Source: Acidimicrobiia bacterium
GTDB taxonomy: Bacteria > Actinomycetota > Acidimicrobiia > UBA5794 > JAOTWH01
Reading direction: 5' to 3'
DNA length: 14,450 nt
Assembly (NCBI GenBank): GCA_029863035.1
Contig: JAOTWH010000040.1
Location: 1-14,450 of the forward strand
Position numbers and translations under genes: made by a program. This document shows, piece by piece, positions 1 through 6,027 of the stretch. Positions within the stretch are counted from its first letter, which is position 1; each line of letters begins with the position of its first letter. The notes beneath the pieces are model-generated. The model made no database searches, was not told the origin of the DNA, and was given only the letters and a program-made list of their open reading frames with translations.

Positions 1-3000
1 CCCGGTCGCTGGCGATGGGTGACGATCCCGCCCACTCGGGCCTTGGAGCCGTGGCGCTTGCGGCCCAGGGCTTCGGCGATGGTGACGCATCCCTGTGATG
101 TCAACCTCTCCCTCACGAAGCTGACCGGGTGAATCACCGACACGCCGGTCGACCACAGGTCGGCCTGGTGTCCCTCGTATGAGGTCATCTCCTTCAGTTG
201 CGGGGCCTCGCTCCCCTCGGCGATGGCAAGACGATCGGGCCCCAGCCCGGCCAACGCACCGGCGGCCCACAGGCCCTCGCGCCGTTCCAACCCAAGCGAC
301 CCCAACGCCCCCGAGGCGGCCAGGCCTTCGATGGCATCGGAGCCGAGCCCCGTCCGTTGCGCCAGGTCCTCTGGCGAAGTGAACGGACCGCCTACCTGGC
401 GGGCGGCCTCGATGCGGGTGACCTCGGCGTCGCCCAGGTTGCGGACGTATCGCAACCCCATCTGTAGTGCCACCGCTGGGCGCACCGGATCGTCTAGCGG
501 TCCTCTCGCCCGCCGCCACGTCATGCCGTAGTAGGTGGCGGTGTGGTCGGGGTCGGCCTCATGGGGAACCACGGTGCAGTCGAAATCGGAGGCGTTGATG
601 TCGGGGGGCAGCACCACCACCCCGTGGCGGATGGAGTCCTGCGCCAAGGTGTTGGGCGAGTAGAAGCCCATCGGCTGGGCGTTGAGCAGCCCGGCCAGGA
701 ACTCGGTTGGCCAGTGATATTTGAGCCACGACGAGGCATACACGATGTAGGCGAACGACACCGAGTGGCTCTCGGGGAAGCCGAACGAGGCGAAGCCCTG
801 CAGCTTGTCCCAGATCTCGTCGGCGGCGGTGCCGGTGACGCCTTTGCGGGCCATGCCGTCGTAGACCTCGTCGCGCAACTTGGACATGGCCTCATCGGAC
901 CGCTTGTGGGTCATCGCCTGGCGCAGCCGATCGGACTGGCCGGCGCTGAACCCGGCGCACACCCTGGCCAGCTCCATCAACTGCTCCTGGAACACCGGCA
1001 CCCCGAGGGTCTTGCGGAGGATCGGCTCGGCCAACGGATGGGGATAGCGCACCGGCTCCTCGCCGTTACGGCGACGCAGGTAGGGGTGCACCGAGTGGCC
1101 CTGGATGGGCCCGGGGCGAATGAGGGCCACCTCCACCGCCAGGTCGTAGAAGTCCTTGGGCTTCATGCGCGGCAGCGTTGCCATCTGGGCGCGCGACTCC
1201 ACCTGGAACACACCGACCGTGTCGGCTTTGGTCAACATGTCGTAGATGACCGGCTCCTGGTCGATGGTGGCCAGGTCGATGTCGATGCCGTGGACATCGC
1301 GAATGGTGTCCACGGTGAGGTGCAGAGCGTTGAGCATGCCGAGGGCCAACAGGTCGAACTTCACCACCCCCATGGCGGCGCAGCTCTCTTTGTCCCACTG
1401 CAGAACCGAGCGATCCTCCATGCGGCCCCACTCCAGTGGCACCACCTCCCACAACGGCCGATCGGCGATGACCATGCCACCGGAGTGGATGCCCATGTGG
1501 CGGGGAAAAGCGTCGAGGCGTCGACAGGCGTCGTAGATGAAATCGGTGGTGAGGCCCTCGGGCAGGTCGAGTTCGGTGGCGATGTTGGCCGGGCGACGGG
1601 TGTCGAGGTACTTGGTGAGGCCGTTGACCTGCGCCTGGGTGAGCCCGAACGTCTTGCCGACGTCCTGTAGCACCGAGCGGGCCCGGTAGGTGATGACGTT
1701 GGCCACCATTGCCGCTCGCTCCCGCCCGTAGCGCTGATAGCAGTACTGGATCACCTCTTCTCTTCTCTCCGCCTCGAAGTCGACATCGATGTCTGGCGGG
1801 CGGCCCCGCTCCTCAGAAAGGAACCGCTCGAAAGGAAGGTTGAGCCGGATGGGGTCGACCCTGGTGAGGCCGAGGCAGCGACACACCGCCGAGTCGGCCC
1901 CCGAGCCACGAATCTGGCAGTAGATGTCGCGGCCGCGGGCGAACTGGACGATGTCCCACACCACGAGGAAGTAGCCGGGGAACTCGAGGTCGTTGATCAC
2001 CTTCAGCTCGTGCTCGAGACGCTGCTCGGCGCGCCAGTCGATGCCTCCTGCTCCGTCTGGGTACACCTCCCGCGCTCCCTCCTGCACCAGGTGGCGCAGG
2101 TACTCGGCCTCGGTGGTGAAGGCGCCGGGTAACCCGAAATCTGGAAGCCGAGGTGCCACCAGTCGGAGGTCGAAGGCCAGCGAGGCGGCCAGGTCGGCAG
2201 CTCGCTCCACCGAACCGCGGTAACGGCCGAGGCGTTGCGACATCTCGGCAGGTGACTTCAGATAACGCTCATCGGTGGCGGGGCGGAAGCCGTCGTGGGC
2301 GTCGAGGTTGCGCCTGCCCCCGATTGCTGCCAGCACCTCAGCCAGGTCGGCCTGGGAGCGATCGTGATAGTGAGCGTTGTTGGTGGCGACGGTTGGCAGG
2401 CCGAGACGAGAAGCCACCTCCCAGATGAGGTCGTTGCGGGGGTCGTCCTCCGGCATGCCGTGGTGCCACAACTCCAAGTAGAAGCGACCGGGGAACATGT
2501 CTCGCAGTCGTGAGGCGTGGCGCATGGCACCTTCCAGGTCGCCCGCCGCAGCGACGCGCCCCACCGCTCCCTGGTGACACCCGCTGAGAGCGACCAGGTC
2601 ACCCAGCCCGGCGGCTTCGGTGAGGTCCTCGTACGAATACTCGGGGCGATCCTTTCGGCCGCGAAACTGAGCCTGGGTGATGAAGTGGCTGATGGCGGCA
2701 TAGCCCTGCGGCGAGGGGGCCAACAGCACCAGGTGATCGAGGTCGGGGGTGTCGGTCGGCTTCGAGCCGTGCATCGGGTGAGTGCGGCCTCTTCTCTTCC
2801 CTTCCCCCTCAGGGGGAAGTACCTCGGGCCGCAGGCCCGAGGGGATGGGGGTGGAGTCGGCCACATCGTCTCCACCCTCTTTCCTTCTCCCGCTTGCGGG
2901 GGAAGTACCCCGAGGGGAGCGAGGGGGGATGGGGGAAGCATCCTCTGCGGGGCCCTGAGGCGCGTCGGAGTTCTCGAACATCCGCTCCCCCTCCGACCTC

Positions 3001-3260
3001 GGGCTTTGCCCTCGGCCACCTCCCCCACCCTTCGGGCGGGGGAGGCCAATCTCGGCTCCGTACACCGCCGGCATCTCGAAGGCTTCGGCAGCTTGATGGA
3101 AGCGAACCGCCCCGTAGAAGCCGTTGTGGTCGGTTATCGCCAATGCGGTGTAACCGAGATCGAAGGCCCGCTGTATCAGGTCGTCGGCCCACGAAGCACC
3201 ATCTTGGAAGCTGTAGTTGGTGTGGCAGTGCAGTTCGGCGTAAGAGATTCGGCGCCCCAT
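1..3260 (-). CDS. dnaE2: Error-prone DNA polymerase III alpha subunit DnaE2 (ImuC), 3' end beyond window
   Basis: Translesion replicative-type polymerase of the SOS mutagenesis system; in actinobacteria it normally works with ImuA/ImuB-type partners, none of which is in the window. The frame is open from ATG at 3260 to the left edge (1086 codons). The N-terminal PHP domain starts with ELHCHTNYSFQDG (residues 9-21), then TDHNGFYG and YGAE (to about 70), SGCHQGAV, and TNNAHYHD. The DHNGFYG form is typical of DnaE2 rather than DnaE1. The palm has GSGADSAVCRCLG, PDIDVDFE (Asp at about 490, 492 and 494) and VKFDLLALGML (Asp about 636), so the catalytic aspartates look intact. The last visible residues (KARVGGIVTHRQRP) enter the C-terminal OB-fold, so perhaps 60-100 residues are missing. 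Oddity: about residues 74-160 are encoded by an inserted palindromic repeat, in frame and without stops. A LexA box lies just upstream. No Shine-Dalgarno is visible. Confidence 0.95.
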   Translation of the reverse strand, partial: MGRRISYAELHCHTNYSFQDGASWADDLIQRAFDLGYTALAITDHNGFYGAVRFHQAAEAFEMPAVYGAEIGLPRPKGGGGGRGQSPRSEGERMFENSDAPQGPAEDASPIPPRSPRGTSPASGRRKEGGDDVADSTPIPSGLRPEVLPPEGEGKRRGRTHPMHGSKPTDTPDLDHLVLLAPSPQGYAAISHFITQAQFRGRKDRPEYSYEDLTEAAGLGDLVALSGCHQGAVGRVAAAGDLEGAMRHASRLRDMFPGRFYLELWHHGMPEDDPRNDLIWEVASRLGLPTVATNNAHYHDRSQADLAEVLAAIGGRRNLDAHDGFRPATDERYLKSPAEMSQRLGRYRGSVERAADLAASLAFDLRLVAPRLPDFGLPGAFTTEAEYLRHLVQEGAREVYPDGAGGIDWRAEQRLEHELKVINDLEFPGYFLVVWDIVQFARGRDIYCQIRGSGADSAVCRCLGLTRVDPIRLNLPFERFLSEERGRPPDIDVDFEAERREEVIQYCYQRYGRERAAMVANVITYRARSVLQDVGKTFGLTQAQVNGLTKYLDTRRPANIATELDLPEGLTTDFIYDACRRLDAFPRHMGIHSGGMVIADRPLWEVVPLEWGRMEDRSVLQWDKESCAAMGVVKFDLLALGMLNALHLTVDTIRDVHGIDIDLATIDQEPVIYDMLTKADTVGVFQVESRAQMATLPRMKPKDFYDLAVEVALIRPGPIQGHSVHPYLRRRNGEEPVRYPHPLAEPILRKTLGVPVFQEQLMELARVCAGFSAGQSDRLRQAMTHKRSDEAMSKLRDEVYDGMARKGVTGTAADEIWDKLQGFASFGFPESHSVSFAYIVYASSWLKYHWPTEFLAGLLNAQPMGFYSPNTLAQDSIRHGVVVLPPDINASDFDCTVVPHEADPDHTATYYGMTWRRARGPLDDPVRPAVALQMGLRYVRNLGDAEVTRIEAARQVGGPFTSPEDLAQRTGLGSDAIEGLAASGALGSLGLERREGLWAAGALAGLGPDRLAIAEGSEAPQLKEMTSYEGHQADLWSTGVSVIHPVSFVRERLTSQGCVTIAEALGRKRHGSKARVGGIVTHRQRP
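2785..3046 (-). repeat. Palindromic repeat element inserted in frame in dnaE2 (copy A)
   Basis: The segment lies between the PHP motif YGAEIGL and the next conserved stretch, DLDHLVLLAP. It encodes a Pro/Gly/Arg/Ser-rich stretch foreign to the family. The distance from the dnaE2 start (3260) to the conserved GAC codon at 2744 is 516 bases, exactly 172 codons, so the frame is kept, and my reading finds no stop. It contains five hairpins: 3019-3045 (8-bp outer stem plus 3-bp inner stem), 3001-3011 (GGGC-TTT-GCCC), about 2885-2904, 2822-2842 (perfect 9-bp stem, 3-base loop) and 2801-2819 (perfect 8-bp stem, 3-base loop). Positions 2883-3019 align with 12289-12424 on the other strand at roughly 85% by eye. 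The exact ends are inferred from where family similarity stops; no target-site duplication was recognised. Confidence 0.85.
2793..2858 (-). repeat. Second, partial unit of the repeat within copy A
   Basis: Immediately after the full unit (2883-3019), the distal half recurs. Both halves read CCCCCATCCCC, then a C/G-rich hairpin, then GGTACTTCCCCC, then the return arm of a second hairpin. In this half the stems have different bases but pair perfectly (2822-2842 and 2801-2819). Copy B at 12289-12424 lacks this extra half. It looks like a partial tandem duplication, or a nested second insertion, inside dnaE2. Confidence 0.7.
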
Positions 3261-3271
3261 AGGGACGCCGA

Positions 3272-3277
3272 ATACTA
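3272..3277 (-). promoter_or_regulatory. Candidate -10 element of dnaE2
   Basis: On the minus strand TAGTAT lies directly beside the LexA box and 11 bases before the dnaE2 ATG at 3260. Initiation 6-8 bases downstream would give a leader of only a few bases or none, which matches the lack of a Shine-Dalgarno sequence. LexA bound at 3279-3292 would cover the spacer of this promoter. The call rests on the hexamer and its position only. Confidence 0.45.
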
Positions 3278-3278
3278 T

Positions 3279-3292
3279 CGAACATATGTTCG
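3279..3292. promoter_or_regulatory. LexA (SOS) box upstream of dnaE2
   Basis: CGAACATATGTTCG is a perfect 14-base palindrome that fits the Gram-positive/actinobacterial LexA operator CGAAC-N4-GTTCG with no mismatch. It ends 18 bases before the dnaE2 ATG on the minus strand. The next gene upstream (DUF1059) ends at 3309, so the box sits in the short gap and most simply controls dnaE2. This fits the known SOS induction of dnaE2 in actinobacteria. Confidence 0.92.
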
Positions 3293-3308
3293 GTTGGCTA
3301 CTCCGCCA

Positions 3309-3485
3309 CTAGGCGGGAACGATCGCCGCCTTCACGGCCTCAGTGGTTTCATCGTCGAGATCCTCCAAGCCGTGGACGCTCTTGGCATGCTCCGTCGCGG
3401 CCTGAAGTGTCTCTTCCTCAGTCTCGCCGGAGACCTTGCCCTCGCAGCCGGGAATCACGTTCTTGCACTCGAACTCGTATCCCAT
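3309..3485 (-). CDS. Small DUF1059 domain protein
   Basis: A 58-residue protein starting MGYEFECKNV. It has the DUF1059 layout: an N-terminal region with two cysteines (FECKNVIPGCEG), then ETEEETLQAATEHAKSVHGLED and a short C-terminal helix with DDETTEAVKAAI. The function of the family is not established; the conserved cysteines and the HAKSVHG segment suggest a compact fold, perhaps metal-binding (inference). I chose the ATG at 3485 because GAGGAGG (3491-3497) lies five bases upstream. The in-frame GTG at 3491 overlaps that Shine-Dalgarno and is less likely. The gene lies just upstream of dnaE2 on the same strand, but the LexA box in the 48-base gap suggests dnaE2 has its own promoter. Confidence 0.85.
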   Translation of the reverse strand: MGYEFECKNVIPGCEGKVSGETEEETLQAATEHAKSVHGLEDLDDETTEAVKAAIVPA

Positions 3486-3490
3486 GGTCA

Positions 3491-3497
3491 CCTCCTC
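3491..3497 (-). promoter_or_regulatory. Ribosome binding site deciding the DUF1059 gene start
   Basis: GAGGAGG on the minus strand, five bases before the ATG at 3485. It is one of the strongest Shine-Dalgarno sequences in the window and rules out the overlapping GTG at 3491 as the main start. Confidence 0.75.
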
Positions 3498-3541
3498 GAC
3501 GCACAGTTTATCGATGCCAACCAGCTACCTTCTATCTGGAG

Positions 3542-3730
3542 ATGTACGAGCCGTTCGACCCCGACCTGGCCGAGATGGCTGCCCAGCGCAGCCGGCGCAA
3601 CCGCATCCGATCGATCATCGTGGTAGTTGTTGTGGCGTCGATGCTGGCTGTCTACGGCTTCAGCAACTTGTTCAACGCCTCACGAAGCCGTACTCCCCCG
3701 GTCACCACGGTCGATTTCGTCCAGACCTAG
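3542..3730 (+). CDS. Small single-pass membrane protein, function unknown
   Basis: A 62-residue ORF: an acidic N-terminus (MYEPFDPDLAEM), a basic stretch (QRSRRNRIR, residues about 15-23), one hydrophobic segment rich in Ile/Val/Ala (about 24-44), and a short polar tail with RTPPVTT. By the positive-inside rule the N-terminus would be cytoplasmic. GGAG abuts the ATG directly, too close for a normal Shine-Dalgarno, so either the mRNA is leaderless or the start is unusual. A longer in-frame ORF begins upstream (3407) but would run antisense through the DUF1059 gene, so I rejected that extension. It is divergent from the DUF1059 gene with 56 bases between the starts. I do not recognise a family; the orderly charge and membrane pattern is the main support for it being real. 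Confidence 0.6.
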   Translation: MYEPFDPDLAEMAAQRSRRNRIRSIIVVVVVASMLAVYGFSNLFNASRSRTPPVTTVDFVQT

Positions 3731-3875
3731 GGGACAGCTGAGCAACACATGTCACGCATCTCGGCGGCCAGTTCCGCCACTCGCTACGTCCTCGATCCCG
3801 CCATTACTTGTCCAGTAGTGCCGTGACCTGCGTCCTTGCGACTGACGCGCCTGGCCGCCGATCCACGCAACGGCG

Positions 3876-4886
3876 CTACTCAGCCGACCCCTGCGAACCC
3901 AGCGTGGTGGCGCCGTCGTCAACGAAGTCGGTAGCTGCCAGCGCCCACGCTCTTCCCGCCGCTGCATCCTCAACCGCCAGGTGGCAGTGCCATCCCGGGG
4001 CCAGTTTGGCCGGGGCCCAGCGGTTCCAGCTCAGCCGTTCTAGCGCCTCGCCAACGGCGCTTGGATCGTCCAAGCCGTCCAGGCCGCCAAGCTGCGCCAC
4101 TACCCACCAAGCGTCGTAACGGCCAACCGGACTCCCCCGTCTTCTGCCGTGAGCGCCGCCACTGGCGCCGGTCCACGCCATGTAGGAGAGGGCTTCTTGG
4201 GCAGGCATCGCCACCCAGCCCGATACCTCTTCTATGGCGGCCGCCGCGCCGAGGGCGGAGCCTGCCACAGCTACCTCCACCGAAGCTCCGTTTGACTGGT
4301 CAACCCAGGGCAACACCAGCTGGCGCAACGCATCGGTACCCGCGATGTCGTCCACCTCCTCCCCAGCTTCGGCCGCGTCAACTGCGCCGAGCGGGGTGAG
4401 GTCGGATTGAGGGGAATCGACCTTGTCGGAGCGATAGGTGGCGGTCGGGTAGCTGGGCTCCCACGGCTGCAGTACCAAGGGCAGCTCGAGCACCAGATCG
4501 ACAACGACATCCGAGAGATCCTCTCCCCTCATCACCCGCTCGTGCGCCACCATGGCTCGGGCCGGTCCCGGCGCCAGATGGGGCTCGAGGTCGGCCCATG
4601 TGTGCGTGGACGCAGCAACCTCCCACAGCGGCCCCAGCCCGTACCGGCCCCCAGCCTCGGACACCACCGGCCCGGCGTGAGCGGGGGGCGCTTCTAGCGC
4701 GATGCGGTACTCGGCGAACTCGGCGGCGGCGAATACCTGCTTGCCTCGATGGACCGCCTCGCGACACCGCTCCACCAGTTGGTCGAGACCGTCCCAATCA
4801 CGCGCCGAACAAAGGGCATCTACGAATCTGATGAGGCCATCGAGGTCGCTTCCCTCGATTAGTTCGGTGAGGCGCCCGGCGTCCAT
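3876..4886 (-). CDS. Hypothetical protein, 336 residues, downstream of the sigma factor gene
   Basis: I do not recognise a family with confidence. The protein looks soluble and acidic, with no signal peptide or membrane segment. The N-terminal third (MDAGRLTELIEGSDLDGLIR onward) looks alpha-helical and repeat-like, the middle is rich in Pro, Glu and Asp, and the C-terminal part has several Trp-containing stretches (GRYDAWWVVAQLGGLDGLDD, WNRWAPAKLAPGWHCHLAVE) ending with GRAWALAATDFVDD. The start ATG at 4886 follows the sigma factor stop (4919) by 32 bases with no terminator between, so the two are probably cotranscribed. That position invites the idea of a sigma-linked function, but nothing in the sequence shows an anti-sigma domain. 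Codon use and third-position GC look like a genuine gene. Confidence 0.8.
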   Translation of the reverse strand: MDAGRLTELIEGSDLDGLIRFVDALCSARDWDGLDQLVERCREAVHRGKQVFAAAEFAEYRIALEAPPAHAGPVVSEAGGRYGLGPLWEVAASTHTWADLEPHLAPGPARAMVAHERVMRGEDLSDVVVDLVLELPLVLQPWEPSYPTATYRSDKVDSPQSDLTPLGAVDAAEAGEEVDDIAGTDALRQLVLPWVDQSNGASVEVAVAGSALGAAAAIEEVSGWVAMPAQEALSYMAWTGASGGAHGRRRGSPVGRYDAWWVVAQLGGLDGLDDPSAVGEALERLSWNRWAPAKLAPGWHCHLAVEDAAAGRAWALAATDFVDDGATTLGSQGSAE

Positions 4887-4918
4887 GACGCGCAGGCTAC
4901 GAGAAGAAAGCCGCCGAG

Positions 4919-5854
4919 CTAGATGAGCTCGGACTCCTTCATGCCGAACGAGGGGTGACGCAGCCGGGTGAGGGCGCGCTTTTCGATCTGACGGATGCGC
5001 TCCCGGGTGAGATTGAACTCGTCACCGATCTCATCGAGCGGCTTGGGGATGCCATCGATGAAGCCGTAACGCAACAACAGGATACGCTGCTCACGATCTG
5101 GCAGCCGCTTGATGGCGTTGATGAGATCCATGCTGACGGAGTCGGCCTCAGCCATGGCGACCGGGTCCTCCTCTGCCTCGTCCATGACGAAGTCGCCAAG
5201 CACAGCGCCGTCTTCACCAATGGGCCGATCAAGGCTGGTGGTCTCCTTGAGGCCAAGCGAGTCACGCACCTGGGCGAGCTCAAGGCCGGACTCGGCAGCT
5301 AGCTCGTGCTCGGTGGGCTCGCGGCCGGTCTCGGCACGGAGCCTGCCGGCAACGGCGTGGACCTTGGCGGCCCGCTCGTGGAGCTGGGCCGGCACGCGAA
5401 CGGTGCGCGACTTCTCGGCCACGGCACGCTGCAGCGCCTGGCGAATCCACCAGGTGGCGTAGGTGGAGAACTTGAAGCCCTTGCGCCACTCGAACTTGTC
5501 GACGGCACGCATCAGACCCAGGTTTCCCTCCTGAATCAGATCGATGAAATCGATCCCCTCGGTGTTGCGATAGCGGCGGGCCTGGGACACGACCAGCCGA
5601 AGGTTCGAGTTGACGAAGCGCTCGCGCGCTGAATCGCCTCGACGGACCTGGGCCTGCATCAACCGCCTTTCGGCAGTGTCCTTGTAGGCCTTCTCCTCGA
5701 GTTTGTCTTGCGCCTCCCGACCGACCTCGATCCTCTGCGCGAGCTCGCGCTCGTCCTCCGCAGTGAGCAGTTCGTGCTCGCCGATCTGATTGAGGTAGGC
5801 GGTGACGATGTCCGTTGCCAGGGTGTCATTGACCCTGGGACGTACCACAGTCAT
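4919..5854 (-). CDS. RNA polymerase sigma-70 factor, group 2-like (SigA/SigB type)
   Basis: A 311-residue sigma factor that directs RNA polymerase to promoters. Region 1.2 is at about 11-45 (DIVTAYLNQIGEHELLTAED). Region 2 is at about 76-157, with NSNLRLVV, DFIDLIQEGNLGLMRAVDKF and FSTYATWWIRQALQRAV, the core-binding and -10-recognition parts. Region 3 is at about 158-230, and region 4 at about 240-300 with LPDREQRILLLRYG and the helix-turn-helix LDEIGDEFNLTRERIRQIEK. There is no long region 1.1. The C-terminus (RHPSFGMKESELI) and VAEKSRTVRVPAQLHE differ from the usual actinobacterial primary SigA, so I favour a non-essential group 2 factor over the housekeeping one, though the primary factor is not excluded. 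The -10 region recognised should resemble TATAAT. The gene is divergent from the Liv transporter operon; the gene at 3876-4886 follows on the same strand. Confidence 0.95.
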   Translation of the reverse strand: MTVVRPRVNDTLATDIVTAYLNQIGEHELLTAEDERELAQRIEVGREAQDKLEEKAYKDTAERRLMQAQVRRGDSARERFVNSNLRLVVSQARRYRNTEGIDFIDLIQEGNLGLMRAVDKFEWRKGFKFSTYATWWIRQALQRAVAEKSRTVRVPAQLHERAAKVHAVAGRLRAETGREPTEHELAAESGLELAQVRDSLGLKETTSLDRPIGEDGAVLGDFVMDEAEEDPVAMAEADSVSMDLINAIKRLPDREQRILLLRYGFIDGIPKPLDEIGDEFNLTRERIRQIEKRALTRLRHPSFGMKESELI

Positions 5855-5869
5855 CGGTTGTTCTCTCTA

Positions 5870-5883
5870 GTGAAGCTTTTCAC
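5870..5883. other. Small inverted repeat in the sigma factor leader
   Basis: GTGAA-GCTT-TTCAC, a 5-bp stem with a 4-base loop, lies 16 bases before the sigma factor ATG. It could be a weak RNA hairpin near the ribosome entry site or a small protein-binding palindrome; such short repeats also occur by chance. Confidence 0.35.
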
Positions 5884-5885
5884 AA

Positions 5886-5891
5886 ACTATA
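5886..5891 (-). promoter_or_regulatory. Candidate -10 element of the sigma factor gene
   Basis: On the minus strand TATAGT lies 31 bases upstream of the ATG at 5854. This would give a leader of roughly 25 bases that includes the small inverted repeat at 5870-5883. No good -35 hexamer is visible at 16-18 bases upstream. The call rests on hexamer likeness and position. Confidence 0.4.
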
Positions 5892-5922
5892 GACCATCCT
5901 CGCCGGTTGTGGGGCCTTTCTT

Positions 5923-5965
5923 GGAGTGCGCATGCGTGTGGCCCTCTGTCTAGAATGCGCACTCC
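5923..5965. promoter_or_regulatory. Inverted repeat, candidate operator between sigma factor and Liv operon
   Basis: GGAGTGCGCAT (5923-5933) and its exact reverse complement ATGCGCACTCC (5955-5965) are separated by 21 bases. Centres are 32 bases apart, about three helical turns. Each arm holds the self-complementary core TGCGCA. The right arm overlaps a possible -10 element (TAGAAT, 5951-5956) for the Liv operon, so a dimeric regulator bound to both arms could repress or bend this promoter. No regulator gene is in the window. The repeat is seen directly; the operator role is inference. Confidence 0.6.
5951..5956 (+). promoter_or_regulatory. Candidate -10 element of the Liv operon
   Basis: TAGAAT preceded by TGTC. 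Initiation near 5962-5964 would leave a leader of about 65 bases before the binding-protein ATG at 6028. No convincing -35 is visible at the right distance, which would suit an activated promoter. It overlaps the right arm of the inverted repeat at 5923-5965. Confidence 0.4.
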
Positions 5966-6027
5966 CCATATCCTCGTTTATGGGTCTGGGGCGTATTCAA
6001 ACACACAATTCCCTTTGGGAGGAAGAA

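Noticed and set aside
543..1670. 375-codon plus-strand ORF
   Set aside because: Antisense to the catalytic core of dnaE2, whose motifs are clear; its His/Val/Gly-rich, low-complexity translation is typical of a shadow in GC-rich DNA.
2785..3046. Insertion sequence, intein or group II intron in dnaE2
   Set aside because: Too short; no transposase, splicing-domain or reverse-transcriptase coding; the structure is serial hairpins shared with an intergenic repeat.
2785..3046. CRISPR array
   Set aside because: Hairpin units are few, unequal and contiguous with no regular spacers, and there are no cas genes.
2258..3049. 263-codon minus-strand ORF starting in the repeat
   Set aside because: It is in a different frame from dnaE2; the true dnaE2 frame is open across the same region with conserved motifs on both sides.
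1..3260. Replicative polymerase DnaE1
   Set aside because: The TDHNGFYG motif, the short PHP start and the LexA box fit DnaE2; DnaE1 has TDHGNM-type motifs and further C-terminal parts.
2517..3626. 369-codon plus-strand ORF across the repeat and the dnaE2 promoter
   Set aside because: Runs antisense through dnaE2, its LexA box and the DUF1059 gene; no recognisable domain and no ribosome binding site.
3731..3875. Possible RNA gene between the small membrane protein and the hypothetical gene
   Set aside because: 145 bases with no tRNA-like cloverleaf or strong hairpin that I could fold by eye; it looks like an ordinary gap between convergent genes.
5926..6027. Upstream start for the binding-protein gene at 5926
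   Set aside because: It would put the lipoprotein signal peptide inside the protein and run through the inverted repeat and promoter; the ATG at 6028 has GGGAGG.
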